A stretch of DNA of 12,360 bases from positions 1 through 12,360 of the forward strand of contig JAJYDP010000078.1 of NCBI GenBank assembly GCA_021777365.1, in the 5' to 3' direction. This DNA is from Chloroflexota bacterium (GTDB lineage Bacteria; Chloroflexota; Limnocylindria; Limnocylindrales; CSP1-4). The notes below the pieces were generated by a model. The model was not told the DNA's origin and ran no database searches. It worked only from the letters and a program-made list of their open reading frames with translations. Shown in pieces: positions 6,136-11,970 of the stretch. Every line of letters begins with the position of its first letter. Within the stretch, counting starts at the first letter, position 1. Both the position numbers and the translations under genes were made by a program.

Positions 6136-6152
6136 CCACCAATGATTGGTGG
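6136..6152. promoter_or_regulatory. Perfect 8-bp inverted repeat, operator-like
   Basis: CCACCAAT-G-ATTGGTGG is a perfect dyad with a one-base centre, in a locally AT-richer patch. It lies 224 bp before the response-regulator start. The size and symmetry suit a dimeric helix-turn-helix repressor; the regulator is unknown. Confidence 0.4.
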
Positions 6153-6174
6153 TGATTTCACACAGCCGCCGAGC

Positions 6175-6198
6175 GGCCCCGCGCGAAGAGTCGGGGCC
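6175..6198 (+). terminator. GC-rich stem-loop in the 5913-6540 gap
   Basis: GGCCCCG (6175-6181) pairs with CGGGGCC (6192-6198) around a 10-base loop. No gene ends nearby on either strand and there is no U-run, so it may be structural or regulatory rather than a terminator. Confidence 0.25.
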
Positions 6199-6229
6199 TT
6201 GACGAGTGGCGCGTCTCGCCCACACTGCT

Positions 6230-6282
6230 CGAGGAACCGAGCGACCTGTCGCTGCCCGCGGACCGATCCAACCTGTTCCTCG
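6230..6282. other. Nested inverted repeats, possible structured RNA
   Basis: An outer stem CGAGGAAC (6230-6237)/GTTCCTCG (6275-6282) encloses a hairpin AGCGAC (6240-6245)/GTCGCT (6248-6253) and a GC-rich remainder. Both stems are perfect. It could belong to the leader of either divergent gene. No known RNA family is recognised. Confidence 0.35.
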
Positions 6283-6412
6283 GTGGCTCTCACGACCAGA
6301 CGTAAATGAAGTCACGCACAGGTTGCTGGGCCGGTCGTGGGCGGTGAAGCTGTGCCCGGCATCGCCGCCCTGCCGATACCCACGCGGCATCCAGAAGGCA
6401 GAGTACTGGTCC

Positions 6413-6428
6413 GCGGGGACCTCCCCGC
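6413..6428. terminator. Compact GC hairpin
   Basis: GCGGGG (6413-6418) pairs with CCCCGC (6423-6428) around a four-base ACCT loop. No U-tract follows on either strand. It may insulate the lipoprotein transcription unit from upstream reading, but this is a guess from position. Confidence 0.3.
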
Positions 6429-6540
6429 ATGACTGACTCGGTCTGCCCCCGACGCTGCTCCGGACCGCTTGATCTTCGAGTCGTTCGGCACTTGTGTTGT
6501 GGTCAGCGCGGCGAAGGCTGACGGCGCATACGGGCGTGTT

Positions 6541-6602
6541 GACGCGCGGGCCATGCCCAGGCCGCCCAAGACCGCGCCGAGCCACTGGCGAGACCGACCC
6601 GC
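6541..6602 (+). repeat. Dispersed leader element, copy B
   Basis: This 62-bp copy begins GACGCGCGGGCCATG, with TT just before it (TTGACG), and ends GACCGACCCGC. It carries the four invariant blocks of the family and differs mainly in the middle. It is closest to copy D, with one extra base. It ends 26 bases before the ATG of the GH84-like lipoprotein, in the same orientation. Confidence 0.85.
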
Positions 6603-6628
6603 GCTGTGCGTCCCAGGGGGACACCAAG

Positions 6629-8101
6629 ATGCAGAGGCTCGCTCGGCGGCTGGCAACGCGGGCGGGAACATCGCTTGCGGCCCCGATGAACCGCCGAACC
6701 TTCCTCGTCCGGGCCGCTGCGCTCGGGATCTCCGCGTCGGCTCTTGGCGCAGTTCTCGAAGCGTGCGCGCAGGCTTCCCCGTCGACCGGGACCCCGAGTG
6801 CGACGCCGAGCCCCTCGCCAGTCATCACCCCGGGGACCGCCTTCGGCGGCACGCCGCCCGTCATCGACCCGCCGCCGGCGGCCGCGACCTACGGCGCGAT
6901 GCTGGAGGCAAGCGCGCTTGCTGCCGTCGCCGTCCCGTCGCCTGCGCTCCGGGCCCTCCTCGACGAGGTGGCCGCAGACGCCGGCATGCCGGTCGCCCCC
7001 GCCATCGCCGACGGGCGCCGGCAGGCCCGCCTCACCGTGACGGCCGACGACCCGTCGTTCGCCTCGCAGGCGTACCGGCTCGAGGTCGCCGCCACGGCCG
7101 ACGGGCCTGCCGTGGCGGTCCGGGCGGGCGACGAGACGGGCGCCTACTACGGGCTCCTCTCCCTCGCCCGGCTCGTCGTCGCCCAGGGCCCGGCCCGGTG
7201 GCTCCGGACTGCGACGGTCGAGGACGCTCCCGGCTTCGCCCGGCGCGGTGCGATTCTCGATCCGTACGTGCTCCCGGATGTCGGCGTCACCGACGCCTCG
7301 CGAGCGCTGCTCCAAGAGCGCGTCCGGTTCGGGGTGCGCCACAAGCTCAACTTCGTCATGCTCCCGGACCGGACCCCGTGGCCCGAACTCGTGCGCTACT
7401 GCGATGACCACCACGTCGAGCTGATGGTCGCCAAGGGGTACCAGGATCGACTGACCACGACACCCCGCCAGCAGGTGAAGGACGACCTGGCCGCGCAGCT
7501 CGACGCGGGCGCCCGGAGCATCTCGCTCGACTGGGACGACATCCCGACGACGAACCCGGAGGCGCTGGCGAGCCAGCACGCCACCGTCATCCGCGACCTG
7601 TACGCGTACCTCCGGGGCCGGGACCCCGGCATCAGCGTCTCAGCCGTCCTGCCGCCGTACGGCGGGATCCCGGGACGGAGTCTGGTCGGTTCGACGGCGG
7701 GCGACGGCGAGCGCTATCTCGCGGTGATGCACGACGCGCTGCCGGCCGACGTCCGCGTCTTCTGGACCGGTGACGGCGGGGTCTTCTCGCCGACCGTGAC
7801 GACGGCCGGCGCGAGGGCGTACGCCGACGCCGTCGGGCATGAGCTCGGGCTCTGGGACAACGACGCCATCACGTTCTCGGCGGATCGGCAGCCGTGCAGT
7901 GGGCGGGCCCCCGACCTCTCGACCGTCGTCCACTCCTACATGGGCAACCTCGTCACGGGGGACCCCTGGCGCGGGACGAACGGCGAGTTCGCCCTGCTGA
8001 CGTCGCTCGTCTACACCTGGAACCCGAGCGCCTACGACCCCGATGCGGCCGCCGCGGCAGCCGAGCGGATCCTCGCAGGCGAATCCGCGACGATTGGCTG
8101 A
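6629..8101 (+). CDS. Tat-exported lipoprotein, GH84-like beta-N-acetylglucosaminidase, 490 aa
   Basis: The N-terminus has a twin-arginine motif (NRRTFLV, residues 21-27), a hydrophobic stretch and a lipobox LEAC with C46. A Pro/Ser/Thr linker (50-85) follows, so this should be a surface lipoprotein. Residues 90-195 resemble the family's N-terminal alpha/beta domain (GAYYGLLSLARLV). The catalytic barrel follows, with ARRGAIL at its start and a paired-Asp site SLDWDDIP (D303, D304), as in GH84 enzymes that cut GlcNAc by substrate-assisted catalysis. VFWTGDGGVFSP (378-388) and LWDND (408-412) also match that family. The expected first barrel motif G-FYG is altered (ILDPYVLPDVG), so activity or specificity may differ. 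AGGGGG eight bases before ATG 6629 supports this start over the internal Met20. It stands alone behind leader copy B. Confidence 0.8.
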   Translation: MQRLARRLATRAGTSLAAPMNRRTFLVRAAALGISASALGAVLEACAQASPSTGTPSATPSPSPVITPGTAFGGTPPVIDPPPAAATYGAMLEASALAAVAVPSPALRALLDEVAADAGMPVAPAIADGRRQARLTVTADDPSFASQAYRLEVAATADGPAVAVRAGDETGAYYGLLSLARLVVAQGPARWLRTATVEDAPGFARRGAILDPYVLPDVGVTDASRALLQERVRFGVRHKLNFVMLPDRTPWPELVRYCDDHHVELMVAKGYQDRLTTTPRQQVKDDLAAQLDAGARSISLDWDDIPTTNPEALASQHATVIRDLYAYLRGRDPGISVSAVLPPYGGIPGRSLVGSTAGDGERYLAVMHDALPADVRVFWTGDGGVFSPTVTTAGARAYADAVGHELGLWDNDAITFSADRQPCSGRAPDLSTVVHSYMGNLVTGDPWRGTNGEFALLTSLVYTWNPSAYDPDAAAAAAERILAGESATIG

Positions 8102-8220
8102 ACGACGCGGCGTCCTGCGCTGAACCTCAGTCGGCGCTGTCGGCGCTCGCATCGCCCGTGGGATGTGCTTGACATTGGCGCACGTGACGTTGGCAGATCG
8201 CCACCGACCGAGGGCTGGGC

Positions 8221-8240
8221 GAAACCTTTCCCTTGCACTG
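8221..8240 (+). repeat. Shared 20-mer, copy 1
   Basis: GAAACCTTTCCCTTG, a C, then ACTG: identical to 9191-9210 except for that one base. It lies 170 bp before leader copy C. GTGGGCGATC follows downstream (8274-8283), and a near-identical GTGGGCGGATC follows the second copy, so the similarity is bipartite. The GAAAC start with a GTC/CTC-type box 16 bases later is reminiscent of ECF sigma promoters, but this is only suggestive. Confidence 0.6.
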
Positions 8241-8266
8241 ATCCTCGGCCACCTCGCCGTCACTGG

Positions 8267-8279
8267 GCCCACCGTGGGC
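8267..8279. promoter_or_regulatory. Short perfect palindrome GCCCAC-C-GTGGGC
   Basis: Six-base arms around one centre base lie within the leader of the SRPBCC gene, directly after the shared 20-mer. It could be an operator. It is too tight to fold well as an RNA hairpin. The second 20-mer copy keeps GTGGGC but not the full dyad. Confidence 0.3.
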
Positions 8280-8390
8280 GATCACCGTTGCCACGGGTCA
8301 ACCTCCTGCTGGACGGCCTGTCGAGTGGTCCGAACGGCCTCTTGTCACGCGCTGTCGGGAGCGAAGGGTAGCCGGTGCACGGGGGGCGTT

Positions 8391-8451
8391 GACGCGCGGC
8401 CCAGATTCTGGTCGCCGGGACCGCGCCGAGTCACTGGCGGACCCGACCCGC
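8391..8451 (+). repeat. Dispersed leader element, copy C
   Basis: This 61-bp copy begins GACGCGCGGCCCAGAT and ends CCGACCCGC. It shares all four invariant blocks and is closest to copy A in its first half. Its centre differs from A and D but can still form a GGCC/GGTC stem using a G-U pair. It ends 18 bases before the ATG of the SRPBCC gene, in the same orientation. Confidence 0.85.
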
Positions 8452-8469
8452 CCGCAGTTGGAGTGGGCC

Positions 8470-8916
8470 ATGGACCACATGCGCGAAGAGATCCGGATCG
8501 AGGCGCCCGTCGAGCACGTCTGGGCGTTGTTCTGCGACACGTCGCGCTGGCACGACTGGGCCCCGCGTCTGGAGACCTCGGACTGGAGCGGGCCGCTCGA
8601 CCGGGTCGGAACGACGTACGTCTCGACGGTCAAGATGATGGGCTTCGAGATGAAGCAGACAAACACGGTCGTCGAGGTGGAGCCGCTGAAGCTCATCCAC
8701 CAGCACTCCGACCAGGGCCCGGAGGACGACTTCTATCGGTTCGAGCGCGAGGGCGACGCGACCCGCGCGATCGTCGAGGGCGACTACGAGATGCCCGGGT
8801 ACATCCCCGGGTTCCTCAAGAACCTGATGACCAAGGCCTTCTTCGAGCGGCAGACGCGCCACATGCTCGGAGACTTCAAGGCGCTCGCCGAGGCGACGGT
8901 CCCGGTTTCAGCCTGA
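8470..8916 (+). CDS. SRPBCC-superfamily (polyketide cyclase/START-like) protein, 148 aa
   Basis: The N-terminal MREEIRIEAPVEHVWALFCDTSRWHDWAP-type opening is the hallmark of SRPBCC helix-grip folds: the first strand, a short helix pair around the V-W-x-L-x-D segment, then W-x-x-W. Strands with GTTYVSTVKMMGFEM (47-61) and DDFYRFEREGDATRAIVEGDYEMPG follow. The long C-terminal helix (120-142) closes a hydrophobic cavity. Members bind lipids, polyketides or other hydrophobic ligands, or simply act as carriers; the ligand here is unknown. GGAG six bases before ATG 8470 supports the start, and Met4 is an alternative. The protein is cytoplasmic. The gene stands alone behind leader copy C and is followed by a strong terminator-like hairpin at 8941-8972. 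Confidence 0.88.
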   Translation: MDHMREEIRIEAPVEHVWALFCDTSRWHDWAPRLETSDWSGPLDRVGTTYVSTVKMMGFEMKQTNTVVEVEPLKLIHQHSDQGPEDDFYRFEREGDATRAIVEGDYEMPGYIPGFLKNLMTKAFFERQTRHMLGDFKALAEATVPVSA

Positions 8917-8940
8917 CGCGTTCGTGGCCCAGGATAAGCG

Positions 8941-8972
8941 GTAGGGCCGCGGGGTCTTGCCCGCGGCCCTAC
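8941..8972 (+). terminator. Strong 13-bp hairpin after the SRPBCC gene
   Basis: GTAGGGCCGCGGG (8941-8953) pairs perfectly with CCCGCGGCCCTAC (8960-8972) around a six-base loop. It starts 24 bp after the stop codon. The tail is TTC rather than a U-run, as is common in high-GC genomes. Confidence 0.75.
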
Positions 8973-9190
8973 TTCGAGAATCCCTCGCTTCGCCGGGCGC
9001 GCCAGTCGTGGCTCTGGTGGGTTGGGCGCTGGCGCCGCGCGTTGCACTTGGACTTTGGGATTCACCGACTTCGTTCGCTCACGCGAGCGGTTCCCCACAT
9101 GACGATGCCGTGCCGCCGGACCACGCCGCGCCCGCGGGCTGAACACGCGCGAGCTCGTCCCACGCTCGGCGGCGGGGCGATCACGCCAGT

Positions 9191-9210
9191 GAAACCTTTC
9201 CCTTGTACTG
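9191..9210 (+). repeat. Shared 20-mer, copy 2
   Basis: GAAACCTTTCCCTTG, a T, then ACTG: one base different from 8221-8240. GTCGAC follows GAAACC after 16 bases, which fits an ECF-type -35/-10 layout better than copy 1 does. It lies 213 bp before leader copy D. Confidence 0.6.
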
Positions 9211-9294
9211 GTGTCGACTCACCCGTGGGCGGATCGCCGCAGGGACGCAGTCGGGCGGGGAAGCCCCGGCTCCGCTCGCGATCGCCTCACCGAC

Positions 9295-9318
9295 GGCGGC
9301 GCGACGGGCGGCGCGACG
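9295..9318 (+). repeat. 12-bp tandem duplication
   Basis: GGCGGCGCGACG occurs twice in immediate succession, followed by a partial third unit (GGCCGC). It is a simple GC-rich duplication in noncoding sequence with no evident role. Confidence 0.6.
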
Positions 9319-9403
9319 GGCCGCTCGGGGCTACTTCATGACGAACGCCTCTGGCGTCCGGTCGTCGACGCCGCGCATCGTGCGACCCACTGCGGGGAGC
9401 CCT

Positions 9404-9464
9404 GACGCGCGGCCCATGCCCTGGCCGCCCGGACCGCGCCGAGCCACTGGCGAGACCGACCCGC
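9404..9464 (+). repeat. Dispersed leader element, copy D
   Basis: This 61-bp copy begins GACGCGCGGCCCATG and ends GACCGACCCGC. It is the closest match to copy B and identical to copy A across the last 33 bases. It ends 22 bases before the ATG of the 122-residue gene, in the same orientation. Confidence 0.85.
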
Positions 9465-9486
9465 GAGCGAACCGGGGGGTCGTCCC

Positions 9487-9855
9487 ATGCGCTTCATGCA
9501 CGAGACCGGATTCAGCGTGCGCAGTGGCCATGAGGAGGCGTTCCAGCGGTGGCTGGCGGCGAACGAGGAGCGGCTCGCCCGCAGCTACCCCGAGGGCACC
9601 GAGTACCTGGGCACCTACGCCACCGTGTTCACCTCGGAGAAGACCGCCGGAGGGTATCGCGTCCTCGAACGTCTCAGCAGCTACGCCGACCTCGACACGC
9701 TGGCCGCGATGCAGAGGGACGCCACCACCGAGTACGCGAAGGCGTGGCGGGAGGCCACCCAGTTCTTCGACCCCGATCCGCACGCCGACTGGAGTCTGGT
9801 CCTCCTGAAAGCCGTGACCGACGCCGCGATCTGGGATATGGAGCCCGTGGCATGA
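9487..9855 (+). CDS. Small alpha/beta protein, possible dimeric ferredoxin-like fold, 122 aa
   Basis: The protein is soluble, without signal or membrane segments. The order of elements is strand (MRFMHETGFSVRS), helix (residues 16-33, HEEAFQRWLAANEERLARSY), strand pair (EYLGTYATVFTSEKTAGGYRVLERLSS), helix (67-92) and a C-terminal strand region (DWSLVLLKAVTDA). This beta-alpha-beta-beta-alpha-beta order fits the dimeric alpha-beta-barrel (ABM/EthD/NIPSNAP-like) class, but I cannot name a family or a catalytic residue. GGGGGG six bases before the ATG supports the start. It stands alone behind leader copy D and is followed by a hairpin at 9924-9947. Two other leader-linked genes (118 aa and SRPBCC) also encode small alpha/beta single-domain proteins. 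Confidence 0.8.
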   Translation: MRFMHETGFSVRSGHEEAFQRWLAANEERLARSYPEGTEYLGTYATVFTSEKTAGGYRVLERLSSYADLDTLAAMQRDATTEYAKAWREATQFFDPDPHADWSLVLLKAVTDAAIWDMEPVA

Positions 9856-10130
9856 CGGGCCGGTAGCAGCCGGGCAACCCCGATCGAACCACCCTGTCGA
9901 GCCATCACGCGGGGCCACACGCTCCCGAGCCGGGTGTCTGGCTCGGGCGGCTCCGCGTCGGACGTGCGGGCCGGCACGCGCCGGACCTCGCCGTCCCCGC
10001 GACAGCCGCCGCTGCCCCACCCGAAGGGGCCCGTGCCACCGCCCGCCCGCGTCAGGCCGGCGCCGCCCCCTCCGCTCCCGAAACGCCCACCCCGAAGGCC
10101 CGCGGGACGGGGAGGTCGTACCCGGCGGAT
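9856..10130. other. Convergent intergenic region
   Basis: This lies between the stops of the 122-residue gene (plus) and the Nudix-like gene (minus). Apart from the hairpin at 9924-9947 I see no structure. The open frames across it are Pro/Arg-rich and unconvincing. Confidence 0.4.
9924..9947 (+). terminator. 8-bp stem hairpin after the 122-residue gene
   Basis: CCCGAGCC (9924-9931) pairs perfectly with GGCTCGGG (9940-9947) around an eight-base loop. It is 68 bp past the stop codon and could serve both convergent genes. There is no U-run. Confidence 0.55.
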
Positions 10131-10763
10131 CTAGTGCCGCCGCATACGCGCGGCCACCGCAGGCTCCCCCTGCGCCTCGAGGAAGTCCGCGAGGAGCGTC
10201 CACTGCGCCGACGACACCTCACCCCGCGGCGGCAGGGCCGTGACAAGGAACCAGGCGAGCCGACGGGCCGTGCCCTGCGGGACGAGCCTCCCCCGCAGCT
10301 CGACCGCGTAGGCTGGGGCGCGCTCGCCCGGCTCGGCGGAAGGCGGCGCATCCGCCCGCCACGCCGAGACGGGCCGCCCCGGCGTGCCGAGCCGCGGGGC
10401 CGGCGAGCGCTGCGCCCGCACCTCCGAGCCCAGCGTCTCGCCCAGGCAGCCCTCGATGGCCTGCTCGATCGTCGCTCCGGGGTGCAGGCGTCCGCCGACC
10501 GTCGTCCAGCGTTCCGCGCCGTCGGGGTCGGTGGCGCGGAGGAGACCCACGGCCACGAGGCGGCCGGAGCCATCGCGCCGCACGGGGACGACCTGGATCG
10601 GGGCGTCCACCTCGTCGGGCGCCTCGAGACGCCCGACCCGCGGCGCGGCCTGGGCTGCCGGCTCCGCGTCCCCGCTGGTCCCCACCAGGTCACGTCCCAC
10701 GCCAGCTCGGGTGCCGGGGAACCGAGCAGGCGTCCCGCCGGCGGGTGGCGCCCGGACGCTCAC
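10131..10763 (-). CDS. Nudix-like (DUF4916-type) protein, 210 aa
   Basis: An N-terminal region of about 55 residues rich in Ala/Pro/Gly precedes a Nudix-like fold. Strands APIQVVPVRRDGSGRLVAVGLL lead into WTTVGGRLHPGATIEQAIEGCLGETLG. That is the position of the Nudix box, but most metal-binding Glu residues of G-x5-E-x7-REUxEExGU are missing (only one ET remains). This is the state seen in the DUF4916 group, which is probably not a pyrophosphohydrolase; a binding or regulatory role is more likely. A domain with RLAWFLVTALPP and a final helical AQWTLLADFLEAQGEPAVAARM follows. The GTG start overlaps the upstream stop by four bases (GTGA), with GGAG five bases before it. It is the last gene of the ACT operon. 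Confidence 0.75.
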   Translation of the reverse strand: MSVRAPPAGGTPARFPGTRAGVGRDLVGTSGDAEPAAQAAPRVGRLEAPDEVDAPIQVVPVRRDGSGRLVAVGLLRATDPDGAERWTTVGGRLHPGATIEQAIEGCLGETLGSEVRAQRSPAPRLGTPGRPVSAWRADAPPSAEPGERAPAYAVELRGRLVPQGTARRLAWFLVTALPPRGEVSSAQWTLLADFLEAQGEPAVAARMRRH

Positions 10764-11152
10764 AGGGGCTCCAGGTCCGCGCGGCGCACGTGGCCGAGCG
10801 TGTCGATGGTCCCGTCGGGCACCACCGCCAGCCAGCCCGCGGCGGTGAGCGCCACCACGCGCCCGGTGGTCCCGCGGGCCAGCGCCGCCGCGGGGGCCGC
10901 CACCCGCACCCGGTCGCCCGGCCCGAAGGACGCCGGGCAGCGGCCCTCGTGGCGCAGCTCGTCGCGCGGCACGACGGCCTCGCGCAGGGAGGGCGGCGCG
11001 GCCTCCCAGCGGACCACCAGCGTCTCGGCGCACGCGCGCCAACGGCGCATCACCCGGCCGTGGGCCGCCCGGTCCGACCACTCCGCGGGACGCACGAGCA
11101 GCACCGCGTCGCCGGGCAGCATCGCGTCGTGGCAGTGCTCGAAGAGGTCCAT
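10760..11152 (-). CDS. SH3/KOW-like small protein, 130 aa
   Basis: The protein is soluble. Residues 1-70 contain GDAVLLVRPAEWSDRAAHGRVMRRW and an acidic/aliphatic helix, without recognised motifs. Residues 75-130 form a short barrel-like unit (FGPGDRVRVAAP, then ARGTTGRVVALTAAGWLAVVPDGTIDTLGHVRRADLEPL). The GDxVRV...GxTGxVV pattern is the usual signature of KOW or SH3-type beta barrels that touch RNA or protein partners; the partner here is unknown. Start ATG 11152 has GGGA nine bases upstream. It follows the tandem-ACT gene by 42 bp and overlaps the Nudix-like gene by four bases, so all three are probably co-transcribed. Confidence 0.75.
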   Translation of the reverse strand: MDLFEHCHDAMLPGDAVLLVRPAEWSDRAAHGRVMRRWRACAETLVVRWEAAPPSLREAVVPRDELRHEGRCPASFGPGDRVRVAAPAAALARGTTGRVVALTAAGWLAVVPDGTIDTLGHVRRADLEPL

Positions 11153-11194
11153 GCGGCACGTCCCGCGCTCGGCATGCCGGTCCTCGCGCCGCGC

Positions 11195-11590
11195 TCAGGC
11201 CCCGAGCACCAGCTCGCCCAGCAGCGCGCGCGCCTTGCGTGCATCGCTGACCGCCAGCACCCCGGTCCCCTTCCCGTGCGCCACGCCGGTGGAGAGGATG
11301 AACTCGACGTTGAGCCCGGCGCTCGCGAGCTTGCGGGCCGCGGTGGCGAGCGCGCCCGGCGCGTCGGCCAGGGCGATCGGGAGGACCTCGAGCTCGCGCG
11401 CCTCGATGCCGGCCCCCCGGAGCGCCCCGCGGGCCCCGGCCTCGTCGCTGGCGAGGAAGCCGATGAGCCCGGCCCCTTCCTCGGTCAGTCCCGCCAGGGC
11501 GGTGATGTTGACCCCGGCCTCGCCCAGGGCCTGTCCGATCCTTGCCAGTTCGCCCGGCCGGTCCTCGGCCGCGACCACGAACGCCCGCAT
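11195..11590 (-). CDS. Tandem ACT-domain protein, 131 aa
   Basis: Two ACT domains fill the chain. The first begins FVVAAEDRPGELARIGQALGEAGVNITALAG, with the canonical RPGELA-x-GVNI core. The second (about 68-131) has PIALADAPGALATAARKLASAGLNVEFIL, with the matching DxPGALAxAAxxLAxAGLN core. Such stand-alone tandem ACT proteins bind small ligands, usually amino acids, and act as regulators without an enzyme domain; the ligand is not visible here. Two ATG codons are possible: 11590 has GGAGGAGG at a proper 7-8 base distance, while 11596 is only 1-2 bases from it, so 11590 is preferred. It is the first gene of a three-gene operon. A TAGCAT -10-like box lies at 11662-11657 on the minus strand, about 67 bp upstream. 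Confidence 0.9.
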   Translation of the reverse strand: MRAFVVAAEDRPGELARIGQALGEAGVNITALAGLTEEGAGLIGFLASDEAGARGALRGAGIEARELEVLPIALADAPGALATAARKLASAGLNVEFILSTGVAHGKGTGVLAVSDARKARALLGELVLGA

Positions 11591-11970
11591 GGCCATGCCT
11601 CCTCCGCCCGGAGCACGGATCTCGGCAGGGACCCGGCGGCCGCGGGTCGGAGCCTCATGCTACGCCTCTGACGTGGACGAGCCATGACCCACCGGGGGAG
11701 CGTCACGCCGCCCGCGCGGGGTCCCCCCATGCGCCCGCGGTGATGGAACCGGCGCGCGGGCCTGCCTCGGTCGGCGATGGCCTGCGCTCGCGTGTCGGGG
11801 TCCGCACGGCGTGGCACGCCCGCGCCGGCGTTCGCCCTGCACCGGGCGGCGCATGGGCGGCCGGTCGCGGGAAACTCGGCCGATCGCCCCCTCGCCGCTT
11901 GCATTCCCCGCGCCCGGTGGCAGGCTTGGAGGCGTCAGGCCACCCCCGGCCGGCAGCGCAGAGGCATCCC
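11591..11970. other. Divergent intergenic region
   Basis: This gap lies between the ACT operon (minus) and the small membrane protein (plus). The minus strand has TAGCAT at 11662-11657 as a plausible -10 box for the ACT operon. On the plus strand TTGCAT near 11909 with a weak AGGCTT 17 bases later could drive the small membrane gene. No gene is supported in between; the frames are Arg/Pro/Ala-rich. Confidence 0.4.

Larger units (their letters stand above)
5913..6540. other. Long intergenic region with several inverted repeats
   Basis: This gap separates the divergent regulator and lipoprotein genes. It contains a 17-bp palindrome (6136-6152), a stem-loop (6175-6198), a nested structure (6230-6282) and a compact hairpin (6413-6428). 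Small open frames here, for example 5951-6142 minus and 6206-6436 plus, lack good starts and recognisable composition. The density of dyads suggests regulatory or structured-RNA content rather than protein coding. Confidence 0.45.
8102..8390. other. Intergenic leader region of the SRPBCC gene
   Basis: No gene is seen. It contains a 20-mer shared with the next intergenic region (8221-8240), a perfect GCCCAC-C-GTGGGC palindrome (8267-8279) and, at its end, the upstream edge of leader copy C. A TTGACA at 8170 could be a -35 box, but no matching -10 is clear. Confidence 0.45.
8973..9403. other. Intergenic leader region of the 122-residue gene
   Basis: No gene or tRNA is supported. It contains the second copy of the shared 20-mer (9191-9210), a small CGCTC/GAGCG hairpin near 9080 and a 12-bp perfect tandem duplication at 9295-9318 (GGCGGCGCGACG twice). 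It ends at leader copy D. At 430 bp it is unusually long for one small gene. Confidence 0.45.

Noticed and set aside
5951..6142. 63-residue minus-strand open frame just upstream of the response regulator
   Set aside because: It would start with TTG or GTG inside a perfect palindrome without a ribosome binding site, and no family is recognisable.
8973..9040. Possible tRNA-like T-arm (TTCGAGAATCCC) after the SRPBCC terminator
   Set aside because: No matching acceptor, D or anticodon stems could be found around it.
6541..9464. Leader elements as integron attC sites or CRISPR repeats
   Set aside because: They lack the RYYYAAC/GTTRRRY ends of attC sites, lie upstream rather than downstream of each gene, and are not regularly spaced with short spacers as in CRISPR.
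9934..10134. Pro/Arg-rich plus-strand open frame in the convergent gap
   Set aside because: It starts inside a terminator hairpin, lacks a ribosome binding site, and its composition is that of GC-rich noncoding DNA.
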